From an uncultured Clostridium sp. (lineage in GTDB: Bacteria; Bacillota; Clostridia; TANB77; CAG-508): a stretch of DNA of 45,471 bases. A program made the translations under genes and the position numbers. Of the stretch, positions 16,275 to 25,744 are shown piece after piece. Under the pieces are notes generated by a model. It had not been told where the DNA came from and did not search any database. It saw nothing but the letters and a program-made list of their open reading frames with translations. The stretch spans positions 1-45,471 of the forward strand of contig CAMMTN010000013.1 in assembly GCA_946499885.1 (NCBI GenBank). Reading direction: 5' to 3'. Positions within the stretch are counted from its first letter, which is position 1; each line of letters opens with the position of its first letter.

Positions 16275-17000
16275 TCACCACAAATTGACGATGCAATGTA
16301 AATCTTTTTCATCTAAACTTTTTATTACAACAGTATGTTTATCATTTCCACAAGAATATAAACATTTTGAAGTATCTCCAAGACGAATAGCTTTTTTATA
16401 CATTATTTCAATATTGTTAAATTCGCTATTTAAATAAATGTCCTCTGGTAAAGTTTCATAAGCTAAATCCAAATAATTTAAATTATGCATATGCTTATTT
16501 ACATCAATATCTCTTCTTTCAGTATTATATATATATTCATTAGAAAAATTTTCTGGTTCTTGCAATTTTTTAAATTCATATTCAGGCATTATAGATTTTG
16601 AAACTGGTTCATATTTCTTTATAATGTTATCTGTTATTTTTGCTAGACCTTGAGTATCTATATTAGTTAAGGTCCATTTAGTTGTAGCAATACAAACTTG
16701 TTTTCCATCTTTATCTAAAACTTCAAAATCACGGATAGTAGTAACTTTTGATGGATCTTTAGCCCAAGTTTTAATAGTAATTTCTTCATTATATTTTAGC
16801 CTTCTAATAATAGTAACTCTCCAGTTTAATTGCACCCAAGATAAATGAGTAAGAGGTATATCACAAATACCATAACCCGCTTTATCAGAATGCATACAAG
16901 CTACATTTTCTAGTAAAGCAAGCATACCTTTATTTGTAACAAATGCTGTACTATTTACTTTTCCTATATCAACTCTTGTTTTATATTCAAATATTGCCAT
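16275..17000 (-). CDS. Acyl-ACP thioesterase
   Basis: 241 residues made of two hotdog domains, as in the FatA/FatB-like PF01643 family. The first domain has LLENVACMHSDKAGYG and WVQLNWRVTIIRR; the second has the catalytic-type segment DIDVNKHMHNLNYLDLAYE with N, H and the acidic residue. It releases free fatty acid from acyl-ACP in the cytosol. AAGGAGGAATT lies ahead of the ATG at 17000. It is downstream of a second thioesterase on the same strand, separated by a double palindrome, and convergent with the Mbeg1-like hydrolase gene. Confidence 0.9.
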   Translation of the reverse strand: MAIFEYKTRVDIGKVNSTAFVTNKGMLALLENVACMHSDKAGYGICDIPLTHLSWVQLNWRVTIIRRLKYNEEITIKTWAKDPSKVTTIRDFEVLDKDGKQVCIATTKWTLTNIDTQGLAKITDNIIKKYEPVSKSIMPEYEFKKLQEPENFSNEYIYNTERRDIDVNKHMHNLNYLDLAYETLPEDIYLNSEFNNIEIMYKKAIRLGDTSKCLYSCGNDKHTVVIKSLDEKDLHCIVNLW

Positions 17001-17028
17001 TATAATTCCTCCTTGTTAAAAATAAAAA

Positions 17029-17094
17029 TGTCGTTTTAGGGACAGGTCTTAAAACGACAAGTTTGTCGTTTTGAGGCCTGTCCCTAAAACGACA
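17029..17094. repeat. Double GGGAC palindrome between thioesterase genes
   Basis: Two head-to-head hairpins, TGTCGTTTTA-GGGACAGGTC-TTAAAACGACA and its inverted near-copy, 3 bases apart. The stop codon of the upstream thioesterase gene is inside the second unit. This is the same architecture as 14457-14586 with different arms. Confidence 0.8.
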
Positions 17095-17497
17095 TTTTTT
17101 CCATAGCTTCATAAATTTTAGGAAATAGTTTTTTGGTGTTAATTGGTTTCATATCTTTGTTAACTATTGCATGAACTGTATATCCAGTATTAATTGGCTT
17201 TTCTTGATCTTTCCTAAATACTTCATAATAAAATACTATTCTTGCAGGTGTAAGTTTATTAACTGTTGCAGTTACAGTAAGTTCATCATCATAATATGCA
17301 GGACTATAGTATTTGCAATTTAGTTCTACTAAAGGTGTCATAAGTCCTTCTTCTTCCATTTTAGAATATGGAAAACCAGCTAATTTAGATAAATCTGTCC
17401 TAGCAAGTTCGTACCATATAGGGTATACTGAATGGTGTACAATTCCCATTCTATCTGTTTCCGCATACCTAACATTTACTATACTTTTAGAAATCAT
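17084..17497 (-). CDS. YbgC/FadM-type acyl-CoA thioesterase
   Basis: 137 residues, a single hotdog fold with the family motif YAETDRMGIVHHSVYPIWYE, in which the Asp and His residues form the thioester-hydrolysis site. It cleaves acyl-CoA or acyl-ACP thioesters. The ATG at 17497 has GGAGG upstream. It is the first gene of the two-thioesterase operon. Confidence 0.92.
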   Translation of the reverse strand: MISKSIVNVRYAETDRMGIVHHSVYPIWYELARTDLSKLAGFPYSKMEEEGLMTPLVELNCKYYSPAYYDDELTVTATVNKLTPARIVFYYEVFRKDQEKPINTGYTVHAIVNKDMKPINTKKLFPKIYEAMEKMSF

Positions 17498-17660
17498 ATT
17501 TTGCCTCCATAAATTATTATCTTAATTACGACTTACACATTATATCACAAAATTTCATAAAATTTAAGCTTTTATAAGAAAAAATAAATTCAATTCTATT
17601 TGATATTACTTATTTGTGAAATATATCTTTTAAAATGTAAAGTTGATTTTATTACAAAAG

Positions 17661-17691
17661 TGGCGCGAAAAGGCCTGTCCCATTTGCGCAA
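17661..17691. repeat. GGGAC-family palindrome
   Basis: GCGC-flanked hairpin with the core AGGCCTGTCCC, identical over 11 bases to the core at 17074-17084. It is just upstream of the ftsY promoter. Confidence 0.6.
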
Positions 17692-17698
17692 ATAAATA

Positions 17699-17727
17699 TT
17701 GACATAATTTTCTAAAAATAATATAAT
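17699..17727 (+). promoter_or_regulatory. Consensus ftsY promoter
   Basis: TTGACA at 17699-17704, 17 bases, TATAAT at 17722-17727; GGGGAGG precedes the ftsY ATG. Confidence 0.85.
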
Positions 17728-17764
17728 ATACACTGTAATAAGATAAATAATTGGGGAGGACATA

Positions 17765-18670
17765 ATGGGTTTTTTTGATAAATTAAAACAAGGATTAAGT
17801 AAAACAAAAAGTTCATTTGAGGAAAAGATGAATAATGTGTTTAGCACATTTAGAAAAGTTGATGAAGATTTATTAGAAGAATTAGAAGAAGTATTGATTT
17901 TGTCAGATGTTGGAGTTGAAACTTCTACTAAAATTATAGGAAATTTAAGAGAAAGAATAAAAAAAGAAAAATTAGAAGATGTAGAAGATGTTAAACAAGC
18001 ATTAAGAGAAGAAATAAAAGAAATTTTTGATTCAGTTGATAATAGTTTACATTTGGATACTAAGCCATCAGTTATTTTGGTTGTAGGTGTAAATGGAGTT
18101 GGTAAAACTACTTCAATTGGAAAAATTGCAAATAGATTAAAAAAAGATGGAAAAAAAGTAGTAGTTGCAGCAGCAGATACGTTTAGAGCAGCAGCAGTGG
18201 AACAATTAGAAATATGGGCTTCTAGAGCTGGATGTGAATTAGTGAAAAGAGAAGAAGGGGTAGATCCTGCTTCAGTTGTATTTGATGCTATAAAAATAAC
18301 AAAAGAAAAAAATGCAGATGTATTAATTTGTGATACTGCAGGAAGATTACATAATAAAAAATATTTAATGGACGAGCTTATAAAAATAAAAAAAGTAATA
18401 GACAAAGAATTGCCAGACTCTTCAAAAGAAATACTAATGGTATTAGATGCTACAACTGGACAAAATGCAATAAGCCAAGTAAAAGCTTTTAAAGAAACTG
18501 TAGATATAACAGGGTTAGTACTTACAAAACTAGATGGTACAGCAAAAGGTGGAGTTGTAATAGGAATAACAAATGAAAATAAAATGCCAGTTAAGTTTAT
18601 AGGAATAGGTGAGCAAATAGATGATATGGAGATATTTAATAGTGAAGATTTTGTAAAGGCTTTAATATAA
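17765..18670 (+). CDS. ftsY: Signal recognition particle receptor FtsY
   Basis: 301 residues, the NG core only (no acidic A domain, usual in Bacillota). N domain about 1-95. The SRP-GTPase G domain has GVNGVGKTT (108-116), DTFRAAAVEQL, DTAGR, TKLDG and the closing GIGE. It docks the Ffh-ribosome complex at the membrane SecYEG channel and hydrolyses GTP reciprocally with Ffh. No ffh/ylxM neighbour is present here. Confidence 0.97.
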   Translation: MGFFDKLKQGLSKTKSSFEEKMNNVFSTFRKVDEDLLEELEEVLILSDVGVETSTKIIGNLRERIKKEKLEDVEDVKQALREEIKEIFDSVDNSLHLDTKPSVILVVGVNGVGKTTSIGKIANRLKKDGKKVVVAAADTFRAAAVEQLEIWASRAGCELVKREEGVDPASVVFDAIKITKEKNADVLICDTAGRLHNKKYLMDELIKIKKVIDKELPDSSKEILMVLDATTGQNAISQVKAFKETVDITGLVLTKLDGTAKGGVVIGITNENKMPVKFIGIGEQIDDMEIFNSEDFVKALI

Positions 18671-18694
18671 AAACCGAAAGGAATGTGTTTAAAT

Positions 18695-21572
18695 ATGGAT
18701 AAAGAGAAAAATAATCCAAATATGGAAAAAACTCAAACCAAAGTAAAAGTAGAAAATACCAATAAGCATTCTAAAAATGAAACTAAAAAAAATAAAAATA
18801 GAATGTACATAGTTTTATTGTTTGCTTTTCTTATAGCAATAATAGGTTATGTTATCTTTAGAGGCGAATATTTAGAAATTTTAGAAGCTGGAGAACAATA
18901 TATAAGCATATATTGGCAGAATTTTAATTACACAGCAATAACTTTTGGTGTGAATTTTATAATTTTGTTTAGCATTATATATATTAATAACAATAGAATA
19001 AAAAAAGCACTAAAACCATTTTTTGAAAATGAAAAAAAAGAAATGCCTAAACTTCCTAATAAGTCAATTTCTTTTATATTATCTGTAATAATAAGTGGTA
19101 TTACAACTAATATAATACTAAATCAATATATGCTATTTGCAAATAGTGCAGAATTTGGAAGTGTAGATCCAGTATTTGGATATGACATAGGATATTTTAT
19201 GTTTCAAAAACCATTTATTGAAACACTCTTGTTCTATGCAATGGCTATAATTGTTGGAATTACAATATATACAGTTATATATTATATTGTAGTATTTAAT
19301 ATGTATTTTGACGGAATAGAAAGAGAAACATTAAAAACAAGTAAATTACTAAAACAGTTATTTACTAATATAAAAATATTATCAATTTTATTAGCACTGT
19401 TTGTTTTTGTAAAAACACAAGATATAGGATTTGACAAATTCTTAAACCTAAGAGAAGATACCACTTATTCTATATATGGAGCTCGGCATCGTAGACTCAA
19501 CAATAAAATTGTGGGGATATAGGATATTACCAATAATAATAGTGTTATCTGTTTTTATGGCTATAAGAGCATTTAACAAAGGAAAAACAAAAAAAGTAAT
19601 AATGTGGATATTATTTGTGCCAGTATATATAATTTTATTATTAATAATAATGGCATTTACACAAATAGTATTTATAACCCCAAATGAACTAGATAATGAA
19701 AAGGAAAATATACAAAATAATATAGACTTTACAAAAGATGCTTATGGAATAGATAGTGAGGTATTTACCATTGAAAATGGAGGGGAAACCATTACAGAAA
19801 CTTCATTAGAAAATTTGAAGAGTACAATAGAAAATATTGTTATAGTAGATGAAAGTACAGTATTAAAAGACTTAAATACTATCCAAACCGAAAAAGGATA
19901 TTACAAATATGATACTGCAAAAATTGCAAGTTATAGAGTAAATGGAAAAAATCAGTTAGTATATATTTCACCTAGAGAGATTTCAATAGACAATAGCACT
20001 TATAATAATCAAACTTATGAATATACACATGGATATGGAATAGTTGTTACATCAGCTACTTCTACAGATTCAAATGGAAATTTAATAAAACTACAAAAGG
20101 AATTTAAAACAGAAGATGATGATATAGTTACAGTTACTCAGCCAAGAATTTATTTTGGACTTCAAACTAACAATAATGTAGTAACAAATAGTAAAAACAG
20201 AAAAGAATTTGACTATCCAATAACAAGTACAACTAATGCAGAAAATGTATATGATGGAGAAGCAGGACTAAGTTTAAATTTTATAGATAGATTAATTTTA
20301 GGAATAAAAGAAGGAGATTTAAATTTAGCCATTTCAGCTAATGTAAATAAAGATAGTAAAATTTTAATAAATAGAAATATTATAGATAGAGCTAAAACAT
20401 TAATGCCATATTTGATTTATGATGAAAATCCATATATGGTAATAGATGATGATGGAAATTTAGTATGGGTACTAGATGCATATACAACTTCAAATAATTA
20501 TCCATTTTCACAAAAAACTATTATTCAGCAAGATGCTTTAAATAAATTAGAATTAAACTATATTAGAAATTCAGTAAAGGTATTAATAGATGCATATGAT
20601 GGAACAATTAAATTTTATATAACAGATAAAAATGACCCAATAGCAAGTGCGTATGCAAATATATATCCGGATTTATTTGAAGAAGGAGAAAAAATACCAA
20701 GTAGTATTAGTAGTCAATTTATTTATCCTAAATATTTATATAGCATACAAGCAGAAATAATAAAAAGATATCACGATGTACAACCAGATGTACTATACAG
20801 AGGAGACGACGTATGGGATATAGCGTCGCATAATACTAGCAAAGTATCTACAAAAACTGGAACAGATATAGAACCATATTATACTATGGTTAAAACTATA
20901 GATTCAGAAGAAAGTAGATTAGGTTTAGTATTACCTTTTACTCCTGACCAAAAACAAAATATAACATCATACATGGTTGGAACTTATGAAGATGGTAAAC
21001 CTAAATTAACTTTATATAAATTTGCATCAGATAGCAATATATTAGGGCCAATGCAATTAGATACACAAATAGAACAAGACGAAGATATATCAAGGCAATT
21101 AGATGCATTAAATGTTGCAGGAACAAAAATAACAAAAAATATGATAATAGTTCCACTTGATAATACCCTATTATATGTAGAACCAGTATATCAGCAATAT
21201 ATAAATGAGGCAGATTCAACTCCAACACTAAAAAAAGTAATAGTTGCTTCAGGAAATAAATTAGCAATAGGAAATAACTTAAATGAAGCATTAAAAAATT
21301 TAGTATCCCAATATGCAGTAAATATTGAAGTCGAAAATACAGATAATGTAGAGGATTTAATAGAGGCTATAATAAAAGCAAATGGAAACTTAGAAGAATC
21401 AAGTTCTAATGCTGATTTTGAAATGATGGGAAAAGATATAAAGAAATTGCAAGATCTAATAAATCAATTAGAAAAAGTGATTGAAGCAGATAAAAAGAAA
21501 AATGCTGAAGTAAATGAAATTGCAGAGGAAAATGTTATTGATGAGAATATTTTGATTAATGAGGTATTGTAA
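18695..21572 (+). CDS. UPF0182 membrane protein, read through a +1 shift at CGG
   Basis: Frames 18695-19483 and 19485-21572, joined by skipping C19484, give about 958 residues, the normal UPF0182 (COG1615) length. The ATG at 18695 is preferred over the one at 18683, which abuts the AAAGGAA site. After a Lys/Asn-rich cytosolic tail come about seven membrane helices, then a very large extracytoplasmic part (conserved YSIYGAG, then TQPRIYFG, DAYTTSNNYPF, VKVLIDAYDGTIKFY). The end is an acidic coiled tail. In the zero frame it stops 11 codons after the CGG. Function of the family is unknown. It follows ftsY by 24 bases. Confidence 0.88.
19484..19487 (+). other. CGG +1 frameshift site 3 (UPF0182)
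   Basis: Zero frame GGA GCT CGG CAT CGT; shifted reading GGA GCT (C) GGC ATC GTA GAC restores Y-G-A-G-I-V-D and enters the next membrane helix. Confidence 0.75.
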
Positions 21573-21638
21573 TATAAAAATAAAAGATATATTACTTACT
21601 CTTAAATGATGAATTTTAATAAAATTAAGGAGGAACTT

Positions 21639-22466
21639 ATGAAAATTACAAATGTAGAAGCATTAAAGAAAATTGCAAAAGAAGTAAGAAAAGGAATTAT
21701 TGAAGAAGTATATAGTGCAAAATCTGGGCATCCAGGAGGAGCTCTATCTTGTGCAGATATTTTAACAGTACTATATTTTAATCAAATGAATATAGATGAA
21801 AAAAAGCCAAATGATCCTAATAGAGATAGATTAGTTTTATCAAAAGGACATGCTGCACCAGCATTATATAGTGTTCTAGCTCAAAAAGGATATTTTGATA
21901 AAGAATTGTTACAAACTTTTAGAAAAATAGGAAGTAATCTTCAAGGACATCCAGATATGAATAAAGTACCTGGAGTAGATATGACAACAGGTTCTTTAGG
22001 ACAGGGAATATCTACAGCTGTAGGAATGGCGATTGCTTCAAAAATGGATAGTGCAGGTTGCAGAATATATTGTGTTATAGGAGATGGAGAAATCCAAGAA
22101 GGACAAGTTTGGGAAGCTCTTATGGCAGCAAGTAAAAATAAATTAGATAATTTATGCGTTATATTAGATAATAACAATTTACAGATAGATGGAGAAATAG
22201 AAAAAGTAGGTGGAATGAATAATATAACTGAAAAGTTCTTAAGCTTTGGATTTAATGTAGTAAATATAGATGGGCATAATATAGATAGTTTGGTTGATGC
22301 TTTTACAACAGCAAGACAAACAAAAGAAAAGCCAACAGCAATAATTGCTAAAACTATAAAAGGAAAAGGTGTGTCTTTTATGGAAAATAAGGCAGAATGG
22401 CATGGAAAGGCACCAAGTGAAGAAGAATATAAAATGGCTATACTAAATATAATAGAAGAAAGTTAG
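21639..22466 (+). CDS. Transketolase, N-terminal (TPP-binding) subunit
   Basis: 275 residues from the ATG at 21639 with AAGGAGG 5 bases upstream; an earlier in-frame ATG at 21606 lacks a site. It has SGHPGGALSCADI, KGHAAPALY, the TPP motif GDGEIQEGQVWEA ... DNNNLQ, and a final KGKGVSFME. It forms the pyrophosphate half of transketolase, moving two-carbon ketol units between sugar phosphates. The C-terminal subunit is at 22935, but unusually a divergent rubredoxin gene lies between. Its stop codon lies inside a 19-bp hairpin. Confidence 0.95.
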   Translation: MKITNVEALKKIAKEVRKGIIEEVYSAKSGHPGGALSCADILTVLYFNQMNIDEKKPNDPNRDRLVLSKGHAAPALYSVLAQKGYFDKELLQTFRKIGSNLQGHPDMNKVPGVDMTTGSLGQGISTAVGMAIASKMDSAGCRIYCVIGDGEIQEGQVWEALMAASKNKLDNLCVILDNNNLQIDGEIEKVGGMNNITEKFLSFGFNVVNIDGHNIDSLVDAFTTARQTKEKPTAIIAKTIKGKGVSFMENKAEWHGKAPSEEEYKMAILNIIEES

Positions 22467-22493
22467 ATATTGCTATATCTAACTTTCTTCTAT
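22452..22493. terminator. Bidirectional terminator, 19-bp perfect stem
   Basis: ATAGAAGAAAGTTAGATAT pairs perfectly with its complement over a TGCT loop. It spans the transketolase N-subunit stop and lies at the 3' end of the convergent rubredoxin gene. Confidence 0.85.
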
Positions 22494-22503
22494 AGACAAG
22501 TAA

Positions 22504-22644
22504 TTATTCTTCTACTTTTACAAAAGCACTTTTTGGTACACCACATAATGGACAAACCCAATCTTCTGGTAAATCAACAAATTTTACTGGCTCTACTGCA
22601 TCATCATATATATATCCGCATGCAACACATTTATATTTATCCAT
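22504..22644 (-). CDS. Rubredoxin
   Basis: 46 residues, below most ORF cut-offs. It has the two rubredoxin knuckles, [11 protein letters not shown] and [11 protein letters not shown], giving four Cys ligands for one iron, and the acidic segment FVDLPEDW. It is a one-electron carrier, typically to peroxide- or oxygen-reducing proteins in anaerobes. AGGAGG precedes the ATG. It is slightly shorter than the usual 52-54 residues: the loop between knuckles is trimmed ([11 protein letters not shown] directly). It is encoded on the opposite strand between the two transketolase halves. Confidence 0.95.
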   Translation of the reverse strand: MDKYKCVACGYIYDDAVEPVKFVDLPEDWVCPLCGVPKSAFVKVEE

Positions 22645-22734
22645 ACTTTTTTCCTCCTATTCAATATTTTAAGATATTTTATCATAAAGTATTCTAAGAA
22701 ACAATAATTTTATATAATATTATTATAATTATGG

Positions 22735-22832
22735 TTACAGGATAATAGTTTTAATAAAATTATATCATAGAAAGCTAGATATATGTATATTTTTGAATTT
22801 TTTGTGATTACTGCAAAAACATTATCCTGTAA
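22735..22832. repeat. Inverted repeat between rubredoxin and transketolase C genes
   Basis: TTACAGGATAAT (22735-22746) and ATTATCCTGTAA (22821-22832) are perfect inverted 12-mers 74 bases apart in the divergent promoter region. They may be paired operator sites or ends of a tiny element. Confidence 0.5.
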
Positions 22833-22934
22833 TATAATTAAAGTGAAATTTTAACCATGTACTTGTTTTTGAGTTAAATTTATAGTATATTATGAAATAA
22901 AAATTGGTATATAAAACGAAAGGAAAGTGATAAA

Positions 22935-23864
22935 ATGGATTTAGATAAAAAAATTGCAACACGTCAAAGTTATGGAGAAGAACTTGCAAAATTAGGAGAA
23001 AAAAATGAAAATATAGTTGTATTAGATGCAGATTTATCAACTGCCACTAAAACAGAAATTTTTGCCAAAAAATTTCCAAATAGATTTATAAATGTAGGTA
23101 TTGCAGAGCAAAATTTGATGGGAATTGCAGCTGGACTTTCAACTTTTGGCAAAATTCCTTATGCTAGTACATTTGCTGTATTTGCAGCAGGAAGAGCATA
23201 TGAGCAAATAAGAAATTCTATAGCATATCCAAAGTTAAATGTTAAAATATGTGCAACACATGCAGGAATTACTGTAGGAGAAGATGGAGCAACACATCAA
23301 ATGTTAGAAGATTTAAGCTTGATGAGAACTTTGCCTAATATGACTGTAATTAGTACATCAGATGATATACAAACAAGATGGGCTGTAAGAGAAATTTCAA
23401 AAATAAATGGACCTGCGTATTTGCGTTTATGTAGAATGGCAACACCTGTTATATATGAAGAAAATGAAAAATTTGAAATAGGAAAAGGAGTTCAAATTGG
23501 AGATGGGACAGACGCAAGTATAATTGCTACTGGAGTAACAGTATCAGAAGCAATAAAAGCACAAGAAATATTAAAAGAAAATAATGTGAATGTTAGAGTT
23601 ATAGATATTCATACAATAAAACCAATAGATAGAGAATTAATTGTAAAATGTGCAAAAGAAACTAAAAGAATTATAACAGTTGAGGATCATAATATAATTG
23701 GCGGACTTGGAAGTGCAGTATGTGAAGTACTTTCAGAAGAATATCCAGTAAAAATAGAGAGAATGGGAATTTTAGATTCGTTTGGAAGAAGTGGAAAAGC
23801 AGATGAACTTATGAGATATTATAGGATAGATAGTAGTGCAATTGTAAATAGAGTTTTGAGCTAA
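22935..23864 (+). CDS. Transketolase, C-terminal subunit
   Basis: 309 residues, the pyrimidine-binding and C-terminal domains of a split transketolase: VLDADLSTATKT, the catalytic Glu in NVGIAEQNLMGIAAGL, the segment CATHAGITVGEDGATHQ with active-site His residues, and DSFGRSGKADEL at the end. It pairs with the N subunit at 21639 to make the non-oxidative pentose phosphate enzyme. It has an AAAGGAAAGTGA site. Transcription probably starts in the 290-base region shared with the rubredoxin gene. Confidence 0.95.
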   Translation: MDLDKKIATRQSYGEELAKLGEKNENIVVLDADLSTATKTEIFAKKFPNRFINVGIAEQNLMGIAAGLSTFGKIPYASTFAVFAAGRAYEQIRNSIAYPKLNVKICATHAGITVGEDGATHQMLEDLSLMRTLPNMTVISTSDDIQTRWAVREISKINGPAYLRLCRMATPVIYEENEKFEIGKGVQIGDGTDASIIATGVTVSEAIKAQEILKENNVNVRVIDIHTIKPIDRELIVKCAKETKRIITVEDHNIIGGLGSAVCEVLSEEYPVKIERMGILDSFGRSGKADELMRYYRIDSSAIVNRVLS

Positions 23865-23926
23865 TTATTAATTCTAAATTTTGGAATTAATACCTAATAA
23901 AAAGAAAAAAAGAGGAAAAACAAGAT

Positions 23927-23971
23927 AAAAAGACATAAATGATTTTTTAATAAAAATTTATGTCTTTTTTT
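23927..23971 (+). terminator. Terminator after transketolase
   Basis: AAAAAGACATAAAT pairs with ATTTATGTCTTTTT and continues in a T-run. Confidence 0.9.
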
Positions 23972-23984
23972 GTTTAAAAAAGTA

Positions 23985-24013
23985 TTGCAAATATTTAGTT
24001 TTATTGTTATGAT
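23985..24013 (+). promoter_or_regulatory. ftsEX promoter
   Basis: TTGCAA at 23985-23990, 17 bases, TATGAT at 24008-24013, followed by a leader of about 110 bases. Confidence 0.6.
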
Positions 24014-24126
24014 ATAGAAGTAAATTAATATGAAAAATTAAAATTATAATTTTTGAAAACAAATGTATACAACGAAAATTTTTTAATAGTTAAAAATTGT
24101 CTATAAAAAATAAAAGGAGTTAAAGA

Positions 24127-24813
24127 ATGATTGAATTTAGAAATGTAAATAAAAAATATGATACGGGAACAGAGGCTGTTCATAATGCGAATTTTAAAAT
24201 AGAAAAGGGAGAATTTGCATTTTTAGTAGGTAGTTCTGGTTCTGGAAAATCTACTTTGATAAAACTAATATTAAAAGAAGAAGAACCAACATCGGGCCAT
24301 ATTATAATAAATGGAAAAGATACTACATTTATAAAGCCTAAAAGAGTTCCTTTTTTAAGAAGAAGTATGGGAGTGGTTTTTCAAGACTTTAGATTACTTC
24401 CAGATAGAACAGTTTATGACAATGTTGCTTATGCAATGTACATAGTAAGGTCTACTCCAAAACATATAAGAAGGCAAGTTCCTATGGTATTATCTTTGGT
24501 TGGACTTAGTGATAAGGCAAAAGTTTATCCCAATGAATTATCAGGAGGAGAACAACAAAGAGTAGCTTTAGCAAGAGCTTTGGTAAATAATCCATCTATG
24601 ATAATTGCAGATGAGCCAACAGGTAACCTAGATCCAGAAACAGCATGGGAAATAATGACTCTTTTAAAAGACATAAATGCTAGAGGGACAACAGTAGTTG
24701 TTGCAACACATGCAAAAGATATTGTCGACAGAATGAAAAAAAGAGTTATCCAGATAGAAAAAGGCAATATAATAAGAGATGATAAAAAAGGTGGTTATGA
24801 TAGTGAAGTATAG
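24127..24813 (+). CDS. ftsE: Cell-division ATP-binding protein FtsE
   Basis: 228 residues, an ABC ATPase: Walker A GSSGSGKST (35-43), Q-loop VFQDFRLLPDRTVYDNVAYAM (the FtsE/MacB-type RLL segment), signature LSGGEQQR, Walker B MIIADEPTGNLD, and the H-loop in ATHAKD. It works with FtsX to gate extracellular peptidoglycan hydrolases. AAAGGAG precedes the ATG. It overlaps ftsX. Confidence 0.97.
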   Translation: MIEFRNVNKKYDTGTEAVHNANFKIEKGEFAFLVGSSGSGKSTLIKLILKEEEPTSGHIIINGKDTTFIKPKRVPFLRRSMGVVFQDFRLLPDRTVYDNVAYAMYIVRSTPKHIRRQVPMVLSLVGLSDKAKVYPNELSGGEQQRVALARALVNNPSMIIADEPTGNLDPETAWEIMTLLKDINARGTTVVVATHAKDIVDRMKKRVIQIEKGNIIRDDKKGGYDSEV

Positions 24814-25708
24814 TATATTAGGATATTTAGTAGGGGAAGGTTTTAGAAATTTTTTTAAAAACAAGAAATCAACAATAGCATCAGTTATTATTATGTGTGC
24901 AACAATGTTTATATTTGGTATTTTCTTTCTTATAGGAGAAAATGTAAACTACATTATGGATCAAGTGCAATCAAAACAAGCTTTAGAGATATTTATTAAT
25001 CCTGAAGCAACAAAAGAACAAGAAGCAGAATTAGAACAAAAAATAAAAAGTATACAATATGTAAATACAATAGAATATACATCAAAAGAACAAGCGCTAA
25101 ATGAAGTAAAAAGTTGGTCATCAAGTGTTGAAATGATTTTAGGAGATTTAACAGCAGATGGATATAATCCATTTAAAGCATCTTATGTAATTACATTAAC
25201 GGATTTAACAAAAGCTGAAGAAGTACAAAGGCAAATAGAAACTTTTGATAATGTTGCTAGCGTACAAACAGGAAATAAAACTATAAATAAATTAATTCAA
25301 GTTGCAAATGGAGTAAAGACAGCAACAGGGGTAATTTTAGTGTTGTTAGTACTTATTTCAATATTTATAATAGCAAATACAATAAAACTTACTGTTCATG
25401 CAAGAAGAAAAGAAATATCTATAATGAAATATGTAGGAGCAACAAATAGTTTTATAAGGTGGCCATTTATAGTTGAAGGTATAATAATAGGCATTATATC
25501 AGCAATAATTACAGTAGTAATACTTGGTTTTGCATACAATTTTGTTGCAGAAACTATGATGAATGGCGGATTAACAGAAACTATAAGAGTAAACTTATTA
25601 ACATTTTCAGATATGTTATCAATGTTATTTGTAGTATATATAATAATTGGAATAGGTATAGGTGCTATTGGTAGTGCTATTTCAATGAAAAAATATTTAC
25701 AAGTGTAA
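24803..25708 (+). CDS. ftsX: Cell-division membrane protein FtsX
   Basis: About 301 residues from the GTG at 24803 (AAGGTGG 8 bases upstream; reads as KYSILGYLVGEGFRNF). Upstream ATGs at 24779 and 24797 are possible. Four membrane helices flank an extracellular loop (about 45-165) with the FtsX pattern of residues that contact the hydrolase, and the last helices enclose VHARRKEISIMKYVGATNSFIRWPF, the conserved FtsX/MacB coupling loop. It overlaps the end of ftsE. The tandem coiled-coil M23 proteins downstream are the expected FtsEX-activated hydrolases. Confidence 0.95.
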   Translation: MKYSILGYLVGEGFRNFFKNKKSTIASVIIMCATMFIFGIFFLIGENVNYIMDQVQSKQALEIFINPEATKEQEAELEQKIKSIQYVNTIEYTSKEQALNEVKSWSSSVEMILGDLTADGYNPFKASYVITLTDLTKAEEVQRQIETFDNVASVQTGNKTINKLIQVANGVKTATGVILVLLVLISIFIIANTIKLTVHARRKEISIMKYVGATNSFIRWPFIVEGIIIGIISAIITVVILGFAYNFVAETMMNGGLTETIRVNLLTFSDMLSMLFVVYIIIGIGIGAIGSAISMKKYLQV

Positions 25709-25744
25709 TATAAAACATATTAGATAAAAAGGAGAGAAAATCTT

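Noticed and set aside
17596-18405. 269-residue minus-strand ORF rich in Ser/Phe
   Set aside because: Antisense of ftsY, with composition expected from complement of Lys/Glu codons; no ribosome site or motif.
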